Below are positions 43,085 through 51,047 of a stretch of DNA of 64,000 nucleotides, piece by piece. The stretch comes from JADJGC01 sp964617645 (GTDB lineage: Bacteria > Zixibacteria > MSB-5A5 > CAIYYT01), in NCBI GenBank assembly GCA_964617645.1, contig CAZTYE010000012.1, forward strand, positions 47,044-111,043. The letters run 5' to 3'. How positions within the stretch are numbered: the first letter of the stretch is position 1; each line of letters begins with the position of its first letter. The position numbers and the translations under genes are program-made. A model generated the notes under the pieces. It saw only the letters and a list, made by a program, of their open reading frames with translations, did not search any database and was not told the origin of the DNA.

Positions 43085-44323
43085 CTACTGTATGAATCCC
43101 AAAATGTGTCCCAATTTGTCGCGCTTAGTCTCAAGATAGCGGACGTTGTGCTGGGTCGGCGGCACCTCGGACGATATTCGCTCGGTGACCTTTAGCCCGT
43201 ATCCTTCAAGCCCGATGATTTTGCGCGGGTTGTTCGTAATCAGCCGGATCGTCGACAAGCCCAAATCGGCGAGGATTTGCGCGCCGATCCCGTAATCGCG
43301 CAAATCGTCCTTGAATCCTAAGTCACGGTTGGCTTCGACCGTGTCGCGTCCCTGGTCTTGGAGGCTGTAGGCCAGAATTTTGTTCGCCAGACCAATTCCG
43401 CGACCTTCTTGTCGCATATACAGAAGCACGCCGTTGCCTTCGCGTTCGAGCATGTCCATGGCCGCCGCCAATTGGTCTCCGCAATCGCAGCGACTGGAGT
43501 GAAAAACATCGCCCGTCAAACATTGCGAATGCACCCGCACCAACACGTTGGCGTGCCCCCGGACATCTCCCTTGACCAGCGCCACGTGATGGTGGTCGTC
43601 GATATCGGAACGATAAAGATGCAGGCGAAAATGGCCGTGGCGCGTCGGAAAATCGACATCGACCACACGATGCACGAGATTCTCATGTTTGTGACGATAC
43701 GCGATCAGATCCTTGATCGTGATCAGTCTCAGACCCCAGCGGTCGGCGATTGCGCGCAGCTCGTTGACCCGCGCCATGCTGCCGTCCGGCGCCATGATCT
43801 CGCAGAGCACGCCGGCGTGCTTGAGTCCGGCCAAGCGCGAAAGATCAACCGAGGCTTCGCTATGACCGGCGCGCGCCAGCACTCCCCCGGGCAGAGCCTC
43901 GATCGGGAACACATGCCCCGGCCGCGCCAAATCATCGGCCCGGCATTCATCGTCGAGAAGTTGCCGAATCGTCTCGGCGCGATCGTACGCCGAAATTCCG
44001 GTGCTCGTGCCGCGCTTCGCGTCGACCGAAACCGTGAACCGGGTCCCCAAGAGCGCCGTGTTGTCGCCGGTCATCGGGCCGAGCTTGAGCCGCTCGACCG
44101 TCGGACGCGTTAACGTCACACAGAGCAACCCGCGCCCGTGCGTGATCATAAAATTGATTGCCTCCGGCGTTGCTTTCTCGGCGGCCATGATGAAATCGCC
44201 CTCATTTTCTCGATCCTCATCATCGACGACGATGATGATCTTGCCGGCCTTGATGTCGGCAATCGCGGCGGCCACGTCGTCGAAAATCGCGTCGTCACCG
44301 CGCTTCAGCGTCAGATCAGGCAT
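43085..44323 (-). CDS. ribBA: Bifunctional 3,4-dihydroxy-2-butanone-4-phosphate synthase/GTP cyclohydrolase II
   Basis: 412 residues. The RibB half (about 1-205) has VVDDEDRENEGDFIMAAEK, THGRGLLCVTL and FTVSVDAKRGTSTGISAYDR. The RibA half has the zinc site in VHSQCLTGDVFHSSRCDCGD and the GTP-site YMRQEGRGIGLANKI. It provides both early precursors of riboflavin, from ribulose 5-phosphate and GTP. Start at ATG 44323 with GTGGAAGAG just upstream. Confidence 0.96.
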   Translation of the reverse strand: MPDLTLKRGDDAIFDDVAAAIADIKAGKIIIVVDDEDRENEGDFIMAAEKATPEAINFMITHGRGLLCVTLTRPTVERLKLGPMTGDNTALLGTRFTVSVDAKRGTSTGISAYDRAETIRQLLDDECRADDLARPGHVFPIEALPGGVLARAGHSEASVDLSRLAGLKHAGVLCEIMAPDGSMARVNELRAIADRWGLRLITIKDLIAYRHKHENLVHRVVDVDFPTRHGHFRLHLYRSDIDDHHHVALVKGDVRGHANVLVRVHSQCLTGDVFHSSRCDCGDQLAAAMDMLEREGNGVLLYMRQEGRGIGLANKILAYSLQDQGRDTVEANRDLGFKDDLRDYGIGAQILADLGLSTIRLITNNPRKIIGLEGYGLKVTERISSEVPPTQHNVRYLETKRDKLGHILGFIQ

Positions 44324-44351
44324 CTCTTCCACTCCACTATCTCCAGCGATG

Positions 44352-44987
44352 TCAATATCCTAATTTTCTCATTCCGTCGAGCGTCAAACTCCCGGCGCGC
44401 TCGCTCAGGAGTCGCTCGACGTATTTCCCCAACAAATCAAATTCAAGGTTGACTACAGTGCCCGCTTTGAGGCGTTTCAACGTCGTTTCCTTCCAAGTGT
44501 GCGGAATAATGCTCACTCGAAAGCTCGATGATGTCACATCATATGCGGTCAGACTGACGCCATCGACAGCGACCGAGCCTTTGTTCACGACGAGCGGCGA
44601 AAGCTCCTTGGGAACTTCGATTTCGACAATCCAGCTTCCCGTGCCGTTCGCCACCGAGCGGCAACGTCCGACGGCGTCAACATGCCCTTGTACGAAATGT
44701 CCGCCGAGCCGGTCATTCGCTCGCAGCGCCAATTCGAGATTGACTTGATCTCCGCGGCGCAGCGCCGCCAGTGTCGTGCGGCTCAAAGTCTCGATCACCG
44801 CCTGTGCGCTGAACTCGCTGCTGCGGTTGTCAATCCCGGTCGCCGTCAAGCAGACACCGTTGATAGCGATCGAATCTCCGACAGCCACTTGCGTCGCGAG
44901 CGCCGTCTTAATGACCAGCTCGAGATTTCCGCCGCTGCGACGGGCGCCGGTCACCGAGCCGATGTCTTGTATTAATCCGGTAAACAT
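44352..44987 (-). CDS. ribE: Riboflavin synthase alpha subunit
   Basis: 211 residues of two tandem lumazine-binding repeats (about 1-96 and 97-190), each beginning with a motif like MFTGLIQDIGSV and GHFVQGHVDAVG. Two lumazine molecules dismutate to riboflavin and its precursor. ATG 44987 overlaps the ribD stop (ATGA). Confidence 0.96.
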   Translation of the reverse strand: MFTGLIQDIGSVTGARRSGGNLELVIKTALATQVAVGDSIAINGVCLTATGIDNRSSEFSAQAVIETLSRTTLAALRRGDQVNLELALRANDRLGGHFVQGHVDAVGRCRSVANGTGSWIVEIEVPKELSPLVVNKGSVAVDGVSLTAYDVTSSSFRVSIIPHTWKETTLKRLKAGTVVNLEFDLLGKYVERLLSERAGSLTLDGMRKLGY

Positions 44988-46045
44988 CAGTCTATCTCCG
45001 GATAGCCTTCGATCCACTGGTCGCCACCAAAGAGTCCGGACGATTGGACGCGAAGACGCTGTGGGTGATCGACGGACAGCGGTGAAGTAAATTTCAGCGC
45101 CGCCTTGCCGCCGCCGAGTACTTTCGGCGCTACGACAAGAATGAACTTGTCGACCATTCGCCTCTCAATAAAGCTCGAAAACACCTGCGCGCCGCCTTCA
45201 ACCAGCAGCGAAGCAATGCCGTTTTGCGCCGCGACTCTCAGCGCCGCTTCAAGATCGACCCTACCGTTGTCGTTGACGGAAACCTTCCAGCTCTGGCCCG
45301 GTGATGCCGTCGTGTTGCCTGTGAGCAGGATCGACTTCCCGTCCGGATTTGCCGCGAAGATCTCACCGCCGTCGAGCCTGCCGCTGCCGGAGAGGACGAG
45401 ACGCATCGGGTCATTGCCGAGGCCGTGCGCGGTCAGCTGCGGATTGTCGCATCGCGCGGTGTTGGCGCCGATCAGCACGGCGTCGACTTGCGCCCGCAAC
45501 TGGTGGACGCGATGGCGCGACGCTTCGGAGCTAATCCACTTCGAGCGGCCGCGTGTGTCCGCGATGTAGCCGTCAAGTGTCTGCGCAATCTTCACCGTCA
45601 CGAACGGCAGCCCGGTGCGAATGAATTTGAGATAGACCTCGTTGAGCCGCGCCGCTTGCTCCGAGCACGGGCCTGTTTCGACCGCAATCCCCGCCGCGCG
45701 TAGGCGCGCAATTCCATTTCCGGCGACGACCGGGTTGGGATCAACCATCGCGATTATCACGCGCCGAATGCCGGCATCGATTATGGCATCGACGCATGGC
45801 GGCGTCTTGCCGTGATGGGCGCACGGCTCGAGATTGACGTACAGGTCGGCTCCGGTAACGGATTCGCCGGCGCGATTGAGCGCGTCGACCTCCGCATGGT
45901 CGGCCCCAAACTCGCGGTGGAAGCCCTCGCCGATCACGCGGCCATCCTTGACGATCACCGCGCCGACCAGGGGATTGGTGCGCGTGCGTCCGCGTCCCTG
46001 TTCTGCGAGCGCTAACGCGCGCAACATGTGCTCGACAACGACCAT
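44987..46045 (-). CDS. ribD: Bifunctional diaminohydroxyphosphoribosylaminopyrimidine deaminase/reductase RibD
   Basis: 352 residues. The deaminase domain (about 1-145) has the zinc motif DHAEVDAL ... EPCAHHGKTPPC. The reductase domain (about 147-350) has VTVKIAQTLDGYIADTRGRS, VDAVLIGANTARCDNP and LLVEGGAQVFSSF. Start ATG 46045 immediately follows the T-run of the leader terminator, so its expression is under FMN control. First gene of ribD-ribE-ribBA-ribH-nusB. Confidence 0.95.
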   Translation of the reverse strand: MVVVEHMLRALALAEQGRGRTRTNPLVGAVIVKDGRVIGEGFHREFGADHAEVDALNRAGESVTGADLYVNLEPCAHHGKTPPCVDAIIDAGIRRVIIAMVDPNPVVAGNGIARLRAAGIAVETGPCSEQAARLNEVYLKFIRTGLPFVTVKIAQTLDGYIADTRGRSKWISSEASRHRVHQLRAQVDAVLIGANTARCDNPQLTAHGLGNDPMRLVLSGSGRLDGGEIFAANPDGKSILLTGNTTASPGQSWKVSVNDNGRVDLEAALRVAAQNGIASLLVEGGAQVFSSFIERRMVDKFILVVAPKVLGGGKAALKFTSPLSVDHPQRLRVQSSGLFGGDQWIEGYPEID

Positions 46046-46070
46046 AAAAAATCCCGAAGTCGCCTTCGGG
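46046..46070 (-). terminator. Rho-independent terminator in the rib leader, abutting ribD
   Basis: Stem CCCGAAG (46070-46064) / CTTCGGG (46059-46053) with a 4-base loop, then a T tract ending at 46046 directly against ribD ATG (46045). FMN binding upstream would favour this terminator; the hairpin also occupies the ribosome site, so translation could be blocked too. Confidence 0.85.
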
Positions 46071-46155
46071 GGTAACCGCTGCCGAACATGGGCAGAATCG
46101 CCGATGTTCACACATTGGTGACAAGCCAACACCACCTTCAGCAGTGTCGCTTGCG

Positions 46156-46270
46156 GCCTTCTTCCATCCGGACTGTACCGTCGGCGCCGGAGTCTCACCG
46201 GCTCTGTTCCGATTTTGCGGAACTCGCGGGCTGTACCGCCGATCGAGGAATTTCACCTCACCCCGAAGGC
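46156..46270 (-). promoter_or_regulatory. FMN riboswitch (RFN element)
   Basis: On the minus strand, P1 arms GCCTTC (46270-46265) and GAAGGC (46161-46156) close the element. Conserved blocks are in order: GGGGTGAGGTGAAATTCC, the GATCGGCGGTACAGCCCGCG core, a variable hairpin (AGTTCCGCAAAATCGGAACA), GTGAGACTCCGGCGCCGACG and GTACAGTCCGGATGGAAGAA. It lies in the ribD leader and should switch the whole operon off when FMN is high. Transcription probably starts close to 46270. Confidence 0.95.
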
Positions 46271-46276
46271 AAATGT

Positions 46277-46306
46277 ATTCTAACTGTTTTATACGCGGAC
46301 TGTCAA
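46277..46306 (-). promoter_or_regulatory. Sigma70-type promoter of the rib operon
   Basis: On the minus strand: -35 TTGACA (46306-46301), an 18-bp spacer, -10 TAGAAT (46282-46277). The predicted start at about 46270 coincides with the first base of riboswitch stem P1. Confidence 0.8.
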
Positions 46307-46327
46307 GATCGTTCTCTCTATTTTTGC

Positions 46328-47995
46328 TCAGATGTCCTCGAGCTGAACACCATAGCGGCGTTCGAGTTCGAGAATGAACTGCAGTGAACCGTCATCTTGA
46401 CCGCCCGCCTGTAAACGCGCCTTTAGTTCCTTAAGTCGCTGTACGCGTTCGAGTTCATGTTTTAGAAAGGCCGGATCAAAAGTGATGATTGAGCCGAATT
46501 CGGTTCCCATGACCTGGTCGTACAATGCAAACGGCGTGCGTGATATCGTAGTTCTCCGATTAAGCGCAATCTCCATGGAGAACCTAAATTCGTGACCGGG
46601 GCGTCCCCGCTGCCCGATGAGATGCGTCGCGCGGGCGGTTTCTCTGTCCACCAGACCGTAAACGTCAAGCAGCGACACTTTTGGACCAGCGGCGTACCCG
46701 AGATAACCGATGTTTCCCGCCGCGACAAGCATGGGATAATTCGTTCGTTCCTGATACTCTTTGAGACGTAAGCCCATTTGATACCACTTGTGCGCAACCG
46801 GATCCTCGGAAAGCGCCTTGTGCGGCGGATGATACAGATCGTAATACTGCCTCTCATCCGCGATATATCCGGTTTGCTTCGGCGGCATGAGCGGCCTCAA
46901 CACCAGCGCAACAGCGGCAAGCGCCGCCACCACTGCAAGCGCAAGTCTCACTGCACGCTGCAGCGAAACTTCGTTGAGAAAGCCGTTAAACCAAATGAGC
47001 ACGATCATGAACGGCGGCAGCAGAAAACGATACGCCATGAAATCGCCGCCGAGGCGGACGACATAGATTGTGAGAATCGCCGCCAGGAGCAGCATCACCC
47101 AGTTTTGTCGGCGTTGAAAGTAGTGCGCCCGCAGGCGGGTATTGACGAGCATCGCGATTAGCGAGCCGCCGAGGGCATACATCGCCACCAGTGAGTGGCG
47201 ACCAAAGTGCAGAAAATAGACAATCCCCTGATTCCAATAGGCGCCCATTCCCTGTTTGGCAAAATAGGTATTGGGAAAAATCTCGCCGTAGTAGGTCCAA
47301 CGGAAGAGGTGGTACCCGCCGGCAATCACGACTGTCGGCAATAGCAGCAAGATCAGCGCCCTGATTTCCCCTCGCTTGCCGCGTATCGCCTCTCTGATCG
47401 CGATACCGCCGTAAACGGCGATGAGCGGAGGAATCAACAGCGCGAGCTCGGGACGGGTCAAATACATGAGCGCCAGTAGCGCGCCGTGAAAAATCGGCTT
47501 CCCCAGAAGATCGTGCCGTTTATACGATACAAAGAACCACGCGATCAAGAACGCCACCAGCGGGAATTCCAAGCCACTGACGCAGAAATCGCGAAATCCG
47601 GAATGCATCAAGAGCAGTAGTGGCGCCAGCGGCAGCCAGAGACTTCGGCCGTTCGAGTCGCGATCCTGCCAGATAAGCACCGCCAGCGCCGCCAGCGCGA
47701 ATATCAAACTTAGAACCAAAGCGGCCGCACGAATATCAACCCCAAGGAAGGCCGGTATGGCAATCAGAAACAACCAGAGCGGATGAGTAAATCCTTCGAC
47801 CCGGTCGCCAACGTTGTAGACCAGGCCGTGTCCGTTGATCCAGTTGTCAATATAGCGAAACGTGATGTAGGCATCTTCGCACGCCCACAGACGGGAAATC
47901 AGCGCATAAATGCCGAGCCCAAACAAGAACCACTTGAGAATTGACGAAAATCTTTCTTCGTTAAACTGGCGCGGAGCCGAGAGCGCTCGTGTCAT
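46328..47995 (-). CDS. GT-C membrane glycosyltransferase, AftB-like
   Basis: 555 residues with about ten transmembrane helices. The first outer loop carries DAYITFRYIDNWINGHGLVY and GDRVEGFTHPLWLFLI, the hallmark DDAYI/GERVEGYT pattern of mycobacterial arabinofuranosyltransferase AftB-like proteins, with the acidic residues expected to be catalytic. The C-terminal about 180 residues form a soluble domain. It would use a polyprenyl-phosphate sugar. Its role here, in a probable FCB bacterium, may be in O-antigen or protein glycosylation; arabinose is not implied. Confidence 0.8.
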   Translation of the reverse strand: MTRALSAPRQFNEERFSSILKWFLFGLGIYALISRLWACEDAYITFRYIDNWINGHGLVYNVGDRVEGFTHPLWLFLIAIPAFLGVDIRAAALVLSLIFALAALAVLIWQDRDSNGRSLWLPLAPLLLLMHSGFRDFCVSGLEFPLVAFLIAWFFVSYKRHDLLGKPIFHGALLALMYLTRPELALLIPPLIAVYGGIAIREAIRGKRGEIRALILLLLPTVVIAGGYHLFRWTYYGEIFPNTYFAKQGMGAYWNQGIVYFLHFGRHSLVAMYALGGSLIAMLVNTRLRAHYFQRRQNWVMLLLAAILTIYVVRLGGDFMAYRFLLPPFMIVLIWFNGFLNEVSLQRAVRLALAVVAALAAVALVLRPLMPPKQTGYIADERQYYDLYHPPHKALSEDPVAHKWYQMGLRLKEYQERTNYPMLVAAGNIGYLGYAAGPKVSLLDVYGLVDRETARATHLIGQRGRPGHEFRFSMEIALNRRTTISRTPFALYDQVMGTEFGSIITFDPAFLKHELERVQRLKELKARLQAGGQDDGSLQFILELERRYGVQLEDI

Positions 47996-48167
47996 AGATT
48001 AGTGAAGATAGTGATCGCTGCGGTTGTCGACAAGGTGCAATGCGCAAAAACAGTCGATCAGATGAATCGCGACGCCGTCGTCGCCGTCCGGCGAGATCGT
48101 TGCTCTGAAATCCATCGAAGACTGGCCGCGGGCTGCCAATCACGAATTGAGTTACTGGGAGGAAACG

Positions 48168-48815
48168 ATGACAAGAATTTGGTCGTGGGCAAACCGCGTA
48201 ACCGTGCTACGGATTGCGCTGGTTTTCTACCTGGCGTTTCTGGTGTACGACAACAATCTCTATGCGCGCTTTGCTGCCGCGGCGTTGGCGATCCTGGTCA
48301 TCGTCGGTGACTGGCTGGATGGATTTCTCGCGCGGCGCCTGCACGAATCGTCACAGCTCGGCAGCGTCCTCGACATCGCCGGCGATCGCATCATCGAAAC
48401 CGTTCTCTGGATCGTCCTCGCTGATCTGGAACTCGTACCGGTCTGGATTCCAATTGCGGTGACCTCCCGTTCGATACTTACCGACTCCATTCGAAACTAT
48501 CTGCTGAAGTTCGGCTACACCGCTTTCGGAAGCTCCACTATGATGCGCAGCACTGTCGGGAAATTCCTGACCGGCTCTCCGGTCATGCGCACGGGATATG
48601 CCCTGCTCAAGGCCTTCACATTCAGTTGGCTGCTCCTGATCTCGGCGCTCGCTCGGCTCGGCCATGAATTGCCCTATCTGACGGAACGATTCTACTCGGT
48701 CAGTTTCTTGATTGGCTATGTCGCGGCTATCGTGACGGCGATAGTGTGTATCGCGCGCGGGATTCCGCCGATTGTGGAGGGCGCTCAGTTGATTCGCAGC
48801 CTTGACGCAAAGTAG
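48168..48815 (+). CDS. CDP-alcohol phosphatidyltransferase
   Basis: 215 residues, six transmembrane helices, with the full signature D-x2-D-G-x2-A-R-x8-G-x3-D-x3-D: DWLDGFLARRLHESSQLG followed by SVLDIAGD. Makes phosphatidylglycerophosphate or a related phospholipid from CDP-diacylglycerol. The acceptor cannot be deduced. GGGAGGAA ribosome site before ATG 48168. Confidence 0.9.
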   Translation: MTRIWSWANRVTVLRIALVFYLAFLVYDNNLYARFAAAALAILVIVGDWLDGFLARRLHESSQLGSVLDIAGDRIIETVLWIVLADLELVPVWIPIAVTSRSILTDSIRNYLLKFGYTAFGSSTMMRSTVGKFLTGSPVMRTGYALLKAFTFSWLLLISALARLGHELPYLTERFYSVSFLIGYVAAIVTAIVCIARGIPPIVEGAQLIRSLDAK

Positions 48816-48908
48816 GCCTACCGATCATAAACGCGCTGCCCTTTCGCGCCGGTCTTTGGACGCGCCTCCGGAGCGTTTGCGCGGCGCGACCTGCGCTCGA
48901 TGATTACC

Positions 48909-49229
48909 TTAACAGCAACCGCTCGGGTCGGAAGCGTTGCGCTTGATCGCGATGCGAAAGCCTTTGCCGCCGTACGGGTCATCGACAAAATCGATATAGA
49001 TGTTGCCGCGCTGCGAAACTAATCGGTGTAGTCCCGGATCGATGTAGGCTTCGATGCCGTTCGATTCGAGCTTCTCCAGTGTCGATTGCGACTCTTCCAG
49101 AGCCATCCCCATCTGGGGACCGCCTCAGCCGGCGCCTTGAAGATAAAGAACAAGCGTCTTACCCTGCGCCGATTTCGAGGCCAAAATCGTCTTGAGCGGC
49201 TCGCGCGCAGAATCGGTGACAATCAACAT
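48909..49229 (-). CDS. HesB/IscA-like protein with in-frame UGA, probable selenoprotein
   Basis: From ATG 49229 the frame reads MLIVTDSAREPLKTILASKS ... LYLQGAG, then UGA (49127-49125, codon 35), then continues without break as GGPQMGMALEESQSTLE ... IYIDFVDDPYGGKGFRIAI to the tail SGCC and stop at 48909. With UGA read as Sec it is 106 residues, the normal length of a HesB-like protein, and the UGA falls at the position of the conserved G[C/U]GGP motif. Both halves match one A-type iron-sulfur carrier family. A hairpin with GGA loop lies 27 nt after the UGA (see bSECIS). HesB-like selenoproteins are known from bacterial selenoproteome surveys. The gene follows a DUF3078-like gene by 69 nt on the same strand. 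Confidence 0.85.
49090..49127 (-). promoter_or_regulatory. Candidate bacterial SECIS element
   Basis: After UGA (49127-49125), stem GGCTCT (49104-49099) pairs with AGAGTC (49095-49090), loop GGA. The loop begins 27 nt after the UGA and has G in its first two positions, in agreement with the bSECIS model (loop 16-37 nt downstream with an early G). Another possible hairpin, CCCC-AGAT-GGGG, lies between. Recoding itself is unproven. Confidence 0.6.
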
Positions 49230-49297
49230 GATATCAGTCCATCCTTCTCGATGTTTATCGGCAAAGCTTTCGCATTGACAAGCGCTGGTATCGGCGA

Positions 49298-50197
49298 TCA
49301 CCACATGTTGATCGTGAACCCGACTCCCAAGATTTGCTTGATACGGCCTTTCTTGCTAACTTCTTTGTCGTACAGAAATTGGTTGTACAGTAACACACTC
49401 ATGATCTTGCTGACGCTGACTTTCAGCGAGTTCTCGAAATTGACGTCGATCGCCTGCCAATAGTCCTCGTTCTCCAGTCCTTTCAGCTTATCGGATTGCG
49501 ACGAAAACAGCGCCTTATAGAGCGTCAACTTGCCGATGTACTTGACCCGCCTCCCGAGAGTCAACGACGCATCGGACACCGACTCCAGACCGCCGTCCGT
49601 GACGGTCTTTGTCCCGGTCGTCAGCTTTTCCATGTCCGTAATCTCGCGATTGATTAGCTGCCGCAGCGCCAAACCGAGGCGGCTGGAGGTCTCGTCTTTC
49701 TCTTTCTTGTACATGATTCGCGCCACACCGGCGGAGTAGGTCAGCTTAATCGGATTAAAGTAGCGTTTTCTTGCCAGTACCGATGCATCGAGAAACTGGC
49801 TTTCAAGGCGCACGGCGGCATAGGGATCCACCGCCAGATTCAATGGAAACGTCGCTACGTTCTCCCAGTCGATCAGATCGGTAACCTTCTTGGGCCTGCT
49901 CCACGTTTCGCTTTCTTCGTCCTGTGTTGAGCTTTGACCATAGGACAGCTTTAACGTCGATTTCAGATTGAACGTTGCGCTGAAGCGGCGTTCGGCTTTG
50001 ACGCTGAGATTACTAACCCAGGCAAAAGTGCCGGCTTCGCCGCCCACCCAGGAATCGGAGTAGGCGGTTTGCGCGAGCTGCAGGTCAAAAACCATCGTCT
50101 TCTGCCATCTCAGTGCGATCAGTGAATCGACATTGGCTTGGACTGATGCGGTCGCCGCCGCGCCAAGCGCGATCATAGTCAGAACTATTCTCTGCAT
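49298..50197 (-). CDS. DUF3078-like outer-membrane protein
   Basis: 299 residues. Signal peptide (LTMIALGAAATASVQA), then alternating aromatic/polar strands of a beta barrel: LQLAQTAYSDSWVGGEAGTF, DLIDWENVATFPLNLAVDP and the C-terminal IKQILGVGFTINMW ending in an aromatic residue. This YSDNW(V/A)xGG motif is that of DUF3078 proteins of Bacteroidetes. Function unknown. AGGAGG ribosome site. Confidence 0.82.
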   Translation of the reverse strand: MQRIVLTMIALGAAATASVQANVDSLIALRWQKTMVFDLQLAQTAYSDSWVGGEAGTFAWVSNLSVKAERRFSATFNLKSTLKLSYGQSSTQDEESETWSRPKKVTDLIDWENVATFPLNLAVDPYAAVRLESQFLDASVLARKRYFNPIKLTYSAGVARIMYKKEKDETSSRLGLALRQLINREITDMEKLTTGTKTVTDGGLESVSDASLTLGRRVKYIGKLTLYKALFSSQSDKLKGLENEDYWQAIDVNFENSLKVSVSKIMSVLLYNQFLYDKEVSKKGRIKQILGVGFTINMW

Positions 50198-50320
50198 GTT
50201 GCAGTCCTCCTGATGTCGGGCGACGGTTGCAGCTTTCCGGCTGCAAGCCGCCCCGGTTCAATTTGCTCTGGTTAATGTACTGATTAAAGAGCGGACAACG
50301 ACGGAAAACTGCGATCGGTG

Positions 50321-50986
50321 CTACCGCAGTTCATGCTGCAAGCGTTCCAGCGATTCGGTCTCACCCAGCAAGACGAGGATTTCATCGGGTTGAAAGACCT
50401 TTGTGCCGTCAGGCAAGAGGGTCGTCTTAGCAGGCACTAACTGGCGGATCAATACGACCAGCACATTGTAGTCCCGGCGAAGATTAAGTTCGGCCAGCGA
50501 GCGACCGACGAAACGATCGGGAACCGCAATCTCGACAAGCTGGAGGCCCTCCCCCAGTTCCATCTGCTCGATGACGTTTGGAAAACGCAGTTGGTTCGAG
50601 ACGCGCAGCGCGGTATCGCGCTCCGGAAAGACAATGGAATCGGCGCCGATTAGTTCGACTATGCGGCCCTGATCGACGGAAATCGTCTTGACCATGATCT
50701 GCTTGACGCCCATTTCCTTGAGATAGAGCGTCGCCAATATCGAAACGTCGACGCTGGTGCCAAGGCTGACCACAACGACATCGCAGTTGGTCAGTTCGAG
50801 CTCCTCAAGCGTCTTGCGATCCGAAGCATCGCCAACGACGGCGTTCGTCACGTAGTCTTTAACGTCTTCGATTTTCTCGGGATCAGAATCGATGACGATG
50901 ACATCATGGCCGTTCTTGGTCAAATCAAGAGCGAGATAGTAGCCGAAGCTTGACATACCGATTACGGCGAAGGATCGTTTGCTCAT
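50321..50986 (-). CDS. trkA: Potassium uptake regulatory subunit TrkA/KtrA
   Basis: 221 residues: RCK_N Rossmann domain (FAVIGMSSFGYYLALDL, VIDSDPEKIEDVKDYVTNAV, VVSLGTSVDVSIL) and RCK_C (ELNLRRDYNVLVVLIRQLVP ... FQPDEILVLLGETESLERL). Binds nucleotide and gates the TrkH channel encoded upstream; start 62 nt after trkH stop. Short single-RCK form as in KtrA. Confidence 0.93.
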   Translation of the reverse strand: MSKRSFAVIGMSSFGYYLALDLTKNGHDVIVIDSDPEKIEDVKDYVTNAVVGDASDRKTLEELELTNCDVVVVSLGTSVDVSILATLYLKEMGVKQIMVKTISVDQGRIVELIGADSIVFPERDTALRVSNQLRFPNVIEQMELGEGLQLVEIAVPDRFVGRSLAELNLRRDYNVLVVLIRQLVPAKTTLLPDGTKVFQPDEILVLLGETESLERLQHELR

Positions 50987-51047
50987 AAATCTTGCCTCAA
51001 ATTCAATTTCATTTCGCGCCGATGCGCAAGCAGAATTCTTGCCGCCG

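Noticed and set aside
48909..49112. A short HesB fragment starting at the internal ATG 49112, or a pseudogene
   Set aside because: The frame upstream of the UGA is in phase and family-matching to ATG 49229, and the combined length is normal; a single UGA with a bSECIS-like hairpin is better explained by Sec.
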